Assembly (NCBI GenBank): GCA_003518245.1
Contig: DOZA01000157.1
Location: 1 to 6,228, forward strand
Source of the DNA: Bacteroidales bacterium
GTDB lineage: Bacteria > Bacteroidota > Bacteroidia > Bacteroidales > VadinHA17
Direction: 5' to 3'
DNA length: 6,228 nt
Part shown: positions 1 through 5,320 of the stretch, piece after piece
Layout: each line of letters starts with the position of its first letter
Position numbering within the stretch: the stretch's first letter is position 1
Program-made: the position numbers and the translations under genes
The notes under the pieces: generated by a model
What the model was told of the DNA's origin: nothing
The model's input: the letters and a program-made list of their open reading frames with translations, nothing else
Databases searched by the model: none

Positions 1-19
1 TTTCTTAAACCAAGGTAAT

Positions 20-397
20 ATGAAGAGAGAGATTCCTGGTATTTTTCAATTATTCTTGTTAATTATTTTTGTTTGTTTTTGTTTCGTTTTAATTATTGTT
101 TCAATACGCAATAAGAAAGAGATTAACTTTAATAACAAAAAGATAGAATTCCTGGAGAGTAAATTGGAATATTCCAGGTATCAGGCATTTGAAATGAATA
201 CTATGTTTGAGGGGTTTTATATTGGCTCATTCACAAAGTATATAACTTCAGGAGGAGAGTTAGTTGAAATAGGTGATATTTTGGATGAATTCCCGGTTAT
301 TTGCCTGTACTTCTCAGATAATAGTTGTAGTAGTTGCATAGATGAACTTATTGATTATATAAACTCTTCAGACATTCAAACCAGTATCCAGATATAA
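20..397 (+). CDS. Truncated membrane-anchored thioredoxin-like protein
   Basis: The 125-residue product has one N-terminal membrane segment (about residues 9-28, very rich in F, I, L and V). A charged, probably coiled stretch follows (about 30-55), then a beta-strand leading into a Cys-Ser-Ser-Cys motif at C103 and C106 and the start of a helix. A strand, CxxC and helix in that order is the active-site pattern of thioredoxin-fold proteins, and similar short anchored proteins sit beside 6-bladed beta-propeller genes in Bacteroidales. The protein ends 19 residues after the second Cys, whereas a thioredoxin fold needs some 60-80 more residues, so it looks truncated and is unlikely to fold or work normally. 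The ATG at 20 has AAGG at 12-15 and lies one base after an in-frame TAA (16-18) that could end an upstream gene outside the window. It is AT-rich compared with the efflux genes. The ORF and CxxC are seen directly; the family is inferred. Confidence 0.6.
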   Translation: MKREIPGIFQLFLLIIFVCFCFVLIIVSIRNKKEINFNNKKIEFLESKLEYSRYQAFEMNTMFEGFYIGSFTKYITSGGELVEIGDILDEFPVICLYFSDNSCSSCIDELIDYINSSDIQTSIQI

Positions 398-711
398 GCA
401 GATTTTTTATTACAAGTTCAGAAATCTGGATGCTAGTTTATTACCAGCGCAAAGCATATTTATTACGGTTCAATAGGGATGATAATACAATAAATTTATA
501 CTGTTCTTTACAAGGTGGCCCAGACCTTATAAGATCAGCTGAATTGATTTCCATAACGAATAATAGAATGTATTGGATAATTCCAGATAGGATATTGTTA
601 AGTCCGAATAGTAGTTTAATTGCAGATTATGGAATCCAGGAATTCATTGAATACAGAAGAAAATTACCTGAAGGGTCTAATCCATTTATTATTGAGTTGA
701 CCGTGAAGTAG
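355..711 (+). pseudogene. C-terminal remnant of a 6-bladed beta-propeller protein
   Basis: This frame is open from 355, just after a TGA at 352-354, to the TAG at 709-711, giving 118 codons. It lies in a different frame from the thioredoxin-like ORF and overlaps it by 43 bases. The only early ATG (430) falls in the middle of a predicted beta-strand (EIWMLVYYQ) and has no ribosome-binding site, so a genuine start is missing. The order of features matches the end of Bacteroidales 6-bladed beta-propeller proteins: a strand pair around residues 20-35 of this segment, a Gly-Gly-Pro turn, a strand around ITNNRMYWI, and a final GSNPFIIELTVK resembling the usual EDNPVLVFYKLK ending. Such proteins are normally about 350-400 residues, so about the first two thirds is absent. 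I read this as a decayed 3' gene end joined to the preceding truncated gene. The family call is from remembered pattern, not a search. A minimal ORF 430-711 (93 aa) might be annotated as hypothetical. Confidence 0.5.
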
Positions 712-882
712 TTCTATTGGATACCTACCCGCTGCCCTAACAGGTGGTGCCGCCCTTTGCTTTGATTTCAATACACCCTGCCTTCCAGGATTATTATTTA
801 TATTTTTTGGAGCGATTTTTGTAAATCAAAATGATTGGTAGTAAATTAGTTACTTTTAATATAACCTGATAAAACCAGCTTT
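712..882. other. Spacer upstream of the efflux operon, no clear signals
   Basis: This spacer separates the decayed genes from the efflux operon and must hold the operon promoter if the operon starts at the adaptor. TACTTTTA at 851-858 resembles the Bacteroidota -7 element (TAnnTTTG), but no TTTG stands at the proper distance upstream, so I do not call a promoter. Short inverted repeats such as CCTG/CAGG at 777-789 are too weak to call a terminator. A plus frame is open from 707 to a TAG at 839-841 and reads as a small hydrophobic peptide, with no start codon; it may be chance or a remnant of a membrane protein. The left half (about 722-790) is noticeably GC-richer than its surroundings. Confidence 0.5.
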
Positions 883-1950
883 ATGAAATATTACCTCTAC
901 TGCCTGGCTATCCTGTTTATGGGTGTTTCCGTTACCTGTTGCAAGACAAACGAAGTGGACAACCGCGAGGAGATGGCACGGCGCTCATCGGTACGGGACG
1001 CGGTGACAGTATCCACTGTTGAACTCAAAAGATCAACTTTCTATCATGAACTGGTGTCAAACGGCAAAGTGTATGCAAAAAGAACAGCTACCGTCCCCTT
1101 CAGGGTGGAGGGCACCATTGAAAAAGTATATGTTAAGAATGGCGATCCTGTACAAAAAGGACAACTGCTGGCCGAACTGGAGGACTTCAGTTACCGGATA
1201 CAGCATGATAAGGCCAATCAACAGCTCGAAAAAGCAATGATTGAATTCAAGGATGACCTTATCACTTTTCATGGTAGTGAGGATACCATAGGTCTGAGCG
1301 ACGATATGCTCCGTATGAGCAAGATAAGGAGCGGACTGATAGACGCACAGACTAACCTGAAGGAGGCTGAATATAAGCTGAAACATACACGTATATATTC
1401 ACCAATTGCGGGCACTGTGGCAGACCTGGAAGCCAAGGAATGGAACCCATCGAATATATATGCCGAAGGGTTGTGCAAGATAATAGACAATTCCGTGATT
1501 GAGGTGGAATTCCCGGTTCTGGAATCGGAATACGGTTTTATAAGCAGGAGTATGCCGGTGAATATCATTCCATTTATAAGTAGCGGGGATGAGTACACAG
1601 GTAGTATAACGAAGATTAACCCCATGGTGGATGAGAACGGCATGGTAAAGGTGAGGGCCGAGCTCAGTAACGGAGGCAGGTTGCTGGAAGGGATGAACGT
1701 GAAAATACTGATACGCAAGCCGGTAGAGAACAGGCTGGTGATACCCAAGGAAGCCCTGGTGATAAGGCAGGGCCGTGATGTGGTCTTTGTGCGCCAGGAC
1801 AGCCTGGCCATATGGAAATACGTAACCACAGAATTTGAGAATTCAGATTCATTCTCCATATCGGAAGGCCTTGAAGAAGGCGACCTGGTAATACACAGGG
1901 GTAATGTTAACCTGGCCCACGAAACGGTAGTCATCGAAGAAGACAAGTGA
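883..1950 (+). CDS. RND efflux periplasmic adaptor (membrane fusion) lipoprotein
   Basis: This is the adaptor of a tripartite efflux pump. It bridges the inner-membrane RND permease and a TolC-like outer-membrane channel and transmits permease movements. The 355 residues carry a short hydrophobic signal peptide ending in Cys19-Cys20 (VSVTCCK), a slightly non-canonical lipobox, so a lipid-anchored protein is likely. The first lipoyl-like half is at about 67-101, with the typical VEGTIEKVYVKNGDPVQKG pattern. A helical hairpin follows (about 103-166), then the second lipoyl half (about 167-182, containing YSPIAGTV), a beta-barrel domain (about 200-280) and a membrane-proximal domain with VIPKEALV (about 288-350). 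Length and domain order are normal for the HlyD/AcrA family. The ATG at 883 gives the signal peptide directly; the site before it is A-rich (GATAAAA) without a Shine-Dalgarno match. It overlaps the permease gene by four bases. Substrate unknown; several symbols would fit, so none is given. Confidence 0.93.
   Translation: MKYYLYCLAILFMGVSVTCCKTNEVDNREEMARRSSVRDAVTVSTVELKRSTFYHELVSNGKVYAKRTATVPFRVEGTIEKVYVKNGDPVQKGQLLAELEDFSYRIQHDKANQQLEKAMIEFKDDLITFHGSEDTIGLSDDMLRMSKIRSGLIDAQTNLKEAEYKLKHTRIYSPIAGTVADLEAKEWNPSNIYAEGLCKIIDNSVIEVEFPVLESEYGFISRSMPVNIIPFISSGDEYTGSITKINPMVDENGMVKVRAELSNGGRLLEGMNVKILIRKPVENRLVIPKEALVIRQGRDVVFVRQDSLAIWKYVTTEFENSDSFSISEGLEEGDLVIHRGNVNLAHETVVIEEDK
1947..1950 (+). promoter_or_regulatory. 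GTGA stop/start overlap coupling adaptor and permease
   Basis: The adaptor's TGA stop (1948-1950) overlaps the permease's GTG start (1947-1949). No ATG lies between this point and the first membrane segment of the permease, so GTG is the only sensible start. The A/G-rich GAAGAAGAC just before it may serve as a weak ribosome site. The arrangement implies translational coupling, so the two proteins are made together. Confidence 0.8.
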
Positions 1951-4900
1951 ACAGCCGACCACATACAAAAGCTTTTTCCTCTTTTACGGTCAATATAATC
2001 TTTATATTACTGATCATTATAGGCATAGCCGTTATCCCCGTACTTTCCCTTCAGCTCAACCCGACAAGGTATATGCCGCAGATGACCGTTTCATGGTCGT
2101 GGCACCTGGCTCCTTCAAGGGTTATAGAGCAGGAAGTGACATCAGTGCTCGAAGGGGTGGTCTCTACCATACCCGGGGTGGAGAGTATAAGCTCAACCAC
2201 ACAGAACGGATCGGGGTATATACGGATTGAATTTGATAAAAAAGCCGATCTGCAGGCCAAACGTTTTGAGGTGGCAGCGCTGCTCCGGGAAGCAAGGCAT
2301 AAGCTACCGCCTGAAGTATCATATCCCCAGGTGAGAATGTCGATGCCCGATAATGATACCGGTACCGATATACTGGTATACCAGATAAACGGTACGGTCA
2401 GCCCTTCATATATACAGAAGATGACCGAGGAGCAGATAAAAGCAAGGCTGGCGGTTATTGAAGGGGTATACGATATTAATGTGTACGGGGCAAGCAAGCT
2501 GGAATGGGAACTGGTTTATGACCAGGACAAGCTGCTTATACTGGGATTATCTGCATCAATTATCAGGCAGGCCATAAGTGATTACCTGCTGGAAGAGGAA
2601 GTGGGCTCAGCACTGGAGACAGATATATACGGTAATGATACACGCACCTACCTTACCCTCAAAGGTAATGCAGATATAAATGTAAGCTGGTCGGATATAC
2701 CGGTGGCAAAACATGATAACAGGATAATACACCTGGGCGATATTGCCACCGTAAGGTTGCTGGAGCAGGATGCAAGGACATATTACCGTATTAATGGGTT
2801 GAATACTATAAATATGGTGATCAGGGCAGAGAAGAATGTGAATAATATTACGGTGGCCGACGAGGTAAAAAGATCAATGGAAGATATATCTGAGACATTA
2901 CCCCCGGGATACAGTACAAGGATCAGTTATGATGCCACTATAACCCTGAAGGAAGAGCTTACTAAAATTCTTTACCGGACAATTGCTTCAATAATATTAC
3001 TTCTTCTTTTTGTTCTTATTATAAGCCGCGAAATACGCTACCTGGCAATTATAACCATAAGCCTTATTGCCAACCTTGCCGTGGCCTTTATTTTCTATTA
3101 CCTGCTCAAGCTGGAGCTGCACCTTTACTCACTGGCAGGTATAACCGTTTCTTTCGGTATCATCATTGATAATACCATAGTGATGACCGATCACCTCAGG
3201 TACCATAAGAACAAGCTGGTATTCCTGGCTATTATGGCTGCCACCCTTACAACCGTGGGTGCCCTGTCGGTGATCTTCTTCCTCGATGAGGAGTCAAAAG
3301 CCAAACTGGCCGATTTTGCTGCCGTGGTAATAGTAAACCTGATTGTTTCACTAGGGGTGGCTTTGTTCTTTATACCCTCTCTTCTGGATAAGGTACCACT
3401 GCCGGTAAGAAAGACAGCGCGAATGGTAAGGCGCAAGAGACGGATAGTAAATATCAGCTCACTATATTCAAAATATATTAACCTGGGTATAAAGTACAGG
3501 GCCATACTGATCACCATAGCAATATTGGGTTTCGGTCTTCCCTTGTTCCTGGTACCTGAAAAACTGCCTGTTGAAGAAGATACCATTTATTCTGGCTCTG
3601 TTGTCGAAGAACCTGAACTGACCGGCTTCCAGGAGTTCTATAATAAGACCATAGGGGCCAGGAAATTCAACCAGGATATACGACCGGTGATAGAAAAAAT
3701 ACTGGGTGGCAGCCTCAGGCTATTCGCTAATAAGATATCCTCTTCGTTTGGCTATTACTATTACGGTGGTGGTGACGAAGAGGTGCGAACGAGGCTGAAC
3801 GTAAGGATAGGCAGAAGTCAGGAAGGACTGACTATTGAGCACCTGAACGATATATGCATGAGGGTGGAGAATATGCTGGCCGGGAATGATGAGATAGAGA
3901 TGTTCACCACCAGTATATACAATGCAGAATCAGCCAATATGAATATAACCTTTGACCGCGAAGCAGAGAACGGAATATTCCCGTACATACTTAAAATAAG
4001 GATTGAAGATTTTATGATGGGGATAGGATCGTACCATGTTGTTGTTTCCGGTGTGGGCAGGGCATTCTCAAACCAGGTTGGTAGCGAATATATCAGTGGT
4101 CAGTGGACTGTGGTGATGAAAGGGTATAACTATGATGAACTGATGGGCTATGCCGAAGATCTGAAGATAAGACTGCTTGATCACCCGCGTATACAGGAAG
4201 TATATATCATGGGCAGCGGCGAGAGGTACCGCACAAAAAAAGTTACCAGGAACAGGCTCAGCCTCGATGCCGCCTACCTGGCAAATAATAATTCGGACCT
4301 GGGATTTGCTTATTCCGAGGTAAAAAAATACTCAAGGGCACATGCTCCGTCACTCTACCCCTTTGTGAACGATTTCAGGGCTCCCATGACAATCAAAGCC
4401 CGGCAGGGTGAGGAATATGATTACTGGACAGTTATTAACAGCCCAGTTATTACCCCTGAGGGCCTTGCCGTTAAGCTGAAAGACTTCTCCGATATAAGAA
4501 GGGACGTAACGGATAATAAGATAACCAGGGAAGACCAGCAGTATGTACTTATGGTGATGTACGACTTTATTGGTAACTATGAACTGGGAAAGATAATTCT
4601 CGACAAGAATATCAGGGAGACAAAGTCAATCCTTCCCCTCGGATATTCAGCAGACAGGTCATACTACAGGTATTCATGGGGTGAGCGGCAGAGCAACTTT
4701 TATCTTATATTCCTGGTTATACTGATAATATATTTTATCTGTGCAATATTGCTGGAGTCATTTACCCAGCCACTGGTGGTTATCAGCCTTATACCGTTTT
4801 CATTTATCGGGGTGTTCCTGACATTTCATATTTTCAGCATACGTCCCGATGAGGGTGTGCTGGCAGCCCTGCTGTTGCTGGCAGGGCTTGTTGTTAACTC

Positions 4901-5270
4901 GGCACTGTATATAGTAAACGATTATAATAATTTTAAAAAGAGAAAGAATGTACTGACAAAGCTGAAACTGTATGTAAAGGCATATAATGCCAAGGTGATA
5001 CCTATTTTCCTGACCTTGCTGTCGACTATTATCGGTCTCTCTCCCTTCCTGCTGGCAGGCAAGGATGAGAGGTTCTGGTTCTCACTGGCAGCCGGAACCA
5101 CCGGAGGGCTGATCTTCAGCATTATAGGGTTGGTGTTCTTTTTGCCGATGTTTATGGGTGTACGCTCAGCCAACGCTGGCGCGGATCTTCCACCTTCGCT
5201 GGCGCGGATCTCCAGATCCGTGCCAAACTACGGTGGACAAAACCATATCCGTTCGGATGAAAATAAGTAA
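1947..5270 (+). CDS. RND efflux permease (first of two), with repeat-derived C-terminal tail
   Basis: An inner-membrane RND-superfamily transporter that exports substrate using proton flow. The 1107 residues follow the family plan: TM1 (about 15-35), a periplasmic porter region (about 36-335), TM2-TM6 (about 340-480), TM7 (about 517-537), a second periplasmic region (about 540-915) and TM8-TM12 (about 917-1072). TM4 reads GIIIDNTIV with D408-N409 where AcrB has two Asp, and TM10 reads GLVVNSAL with N984 where AcrB has Lys. It keeps one relay Asp and resembles the VDN/VNN type of RND pumps rather than AcrB. The natural protein probably ends near R1073-S1074. The last 31 residues or so (1077-1107) are encoded by palindromic repeats and look unlike any RND tail, which explains the extra length. 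It is translationally coupled to the adaptor and followed after 50 bases by a second permease. The family is secure; substrate is not determinable. Confidence 0.92.
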   Translation: MNSRPHTKAFSSFTVNIIFILLIIIGIAVIPVLSLQLNPTRYMPQMTVSWSWHLAPSRVIEQEVTSVLEGVVSTIPGVESISSTTQNGSGYIRIEFDKKADLQAKRFEVAALLREARHKLPPEVSYPQVRMSMPDNDTGTDILVYQINGTVSPSYIQKMTEEQIKARLAVIEGVYDINVYGASKLEWELVYDQDKLLILGLSASIIRQAISDYLLEEEVGSALETDIYGNDTRTYLTLKGNADINVSWSDIPVAKHDNRIIHLGDIATVRLLEQDARTYYRINGLNTINMVIRAEKNVNNITVADEVKRSMEDISETLPPGYSTRISYDATITLKEELTKILYRTIASIILLLLFVLIISREIRYLAIITISLIANLAVAFIFYYLLKLELHLYSLAGITVSFGIIIDNTIVMTDHLRYHKNKLVFLAIMAATLTTVGALSVIFFLDEESKAKLADFAAVVIVNLIVSLGVALFFIPSLLDKVPLPVRKTARMVRRKRRIVNISSLYSKYINLGIKYRAILITIAILGFGLPLFLVPEKLPVEEDTIYSGSVVEEPELTGFQEFYNKTIGARKFNQDIRPVIEKILGGSLRLFANKISSSFGYYYYGGGDEEVRTRLNVRIGRSQEGLTIEHLNDICMRVENMLAGNDEIEMFTTSIYNAESANMNITFDREAENGIFPYILKIRIEDFMMGIGSYHVVVSGVGRAFSNQVGSEYISGQWTVVMKGYNYDELMGYAEDLKIRLLDHPRIQEVYIMGSGERYRTKKVTRNRLSLDAAYLANNNSDLGFAYSEVKKYSRAHAPSLYPFVNDFRAPMTIKARQGEEYDYWTVINSPVITPEGLAVKLKDFSDIRRDVTDNKITREDQQYVLMVMYDFIGNYELGKIILDKNIRETKSILPLGYSADRSYYRYSWGERQSNFYLIFLVILIIYFICAILLESFTQPLVVISLIPFSFIGVFLTFHIFSIRPDEGVLAALLLLAGLVVNSALYIVNDYNNFKKRKNVLTKLKLYVKAYNAKVIPIFLTLLSTIIGLSPFLLAGKDERFWFSLAAGTTGGLIFSIIGLVFFLPMFMGVRSANAGADLPPSLARISRSVPNYGGQNHIRSDENK
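5175..5188 (+). repeat. Half copy of the palindromic unit (copy A)
   Basis: GCTGGCGCGGATCT matches the left 14 bases of the full unit at 5198-5211 exactly, then diverges (TCCACC instead of CCAGAT). It lacks the right arm, so it cannot form the hairpin alone, but it can pair with the right end of the cluster (5295-5308) with one mismatch. Confidence 0.85.
5200..5225 (+). repeat. Palindromic hairpin unit (copy B), inside the permease gene
   Basis: A 12-base-pair stem, TGGCGCGGATCT against AGATCCGTGCCA, with CC at the tip. The one irregular pair is G-T at the fifth position from the foot (a wobble in plus-strand RNA). Flanking bases GC (5198-5199) and AA (5226-5227) are shared with copy C. It lies wholly within the coding frame of the first permease. 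No T-run follows, so it is not a rho-independent terminator. Confidence 0.9.
5247..5258 (+). repeat. Short palindrome ATCCG-TT-CGGAT inside the cluster
   Basis: A perfect five-base inverted repeat between copies B and C, still within the permease frame. It repeats the ATCCG motif found in the arm of copy B and may be a worn piece of the same element. With so short a stem it could also be chance. Confidence 0.45.
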
Positions 5271-5280
5271 TTAAATATTT

Positions 5281-5306
5281 TGGCACGGGTCTGGAGACCC
5301 GCGCCA
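5281..5306 (-). repeat. Palindromic hairpin unit (copy C), inverted, before the second permease
   Basis: Reverse-oriented copy of unit B: TGGCACGGGTCT against AGACCCGCGCCA with GG at the tip on the plus strand. The irregular pair is A-C in plus-strand RNA, a true mismatch, against a wobble in copy B. Its extended 30-base form (5279-5308) ends 12 bases before the ATG of the second permease. No T-run follows on the plus strand, so read-through into the next gene is expected. Confidence 0.9.
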
Positions 5307-5320
5307 GCAAAAGATAATAA

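Larger units (their letters stand above)
5175..5308. mobile_element. REP/BIME-like palindromic repeat cluster between the permease genes
   Basis: The 134-base block starts with GCTGGCGCGGATCT and ends with AGACCCGCGCCAGC, which are inverted copies with one mismatch. Inside are a full palindromic unit (5198-5227) and, in opposite orientation, a second full unit (5279-5308) matching it at 28 of 30 positions. On the minus strand the inner unit has GTAG (5228-5231) beside its stem foot. Paired inverted palindromes with a GTAG mark are the hallmark of REP elements mobilised by RAYT transposases in other bacteria. No transposase is present here, so this would be non-autonomous. It is GC-rich against its surroundings and overlaps the last codons of the first permease gene. 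Repeats and symmetry are seen directly; mobility is inferred. Confidence 0.65.

Noticed and set aside
777..810. CCTG/CAGG hairpin followed by a T-rich stretch as a terminator of the upstream genes
   Set aside because: The stem is only four pairs and the T-rich tract starts well after it, too weak to call.
818..858. Bacteroidota promoter (TTTG with TACTTTTA) before the adaptor
   Set aside because: The TTTG at 818-821 lies 29 bases from the -7-like element, against about 19-21 expected, and no better -33 element is visible.
288..1520. Shared string GAATTCCCGGTT near 290 and near 1508
   Set aside because: Only about 12 bases, in unrelated coding contexts and with no matching flanks, so most likely chance.
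1269..1964. Long minus-strand open frame opposite the adaptor gene
   Set aside because: It is the antisense shadow of a clear adaptor gene; the predicted protein is Ser/Thr/Leu-rich without domain pattern and the plus-strand product is unmistakable.
5281..5320. Copy C hairpin as a rho-independent terminator
   Set aside because: No T-run follows on the plus strand (GCAAAAGATAATAA), and on the minus strand the following bases are A-rich, so neither direction fits.
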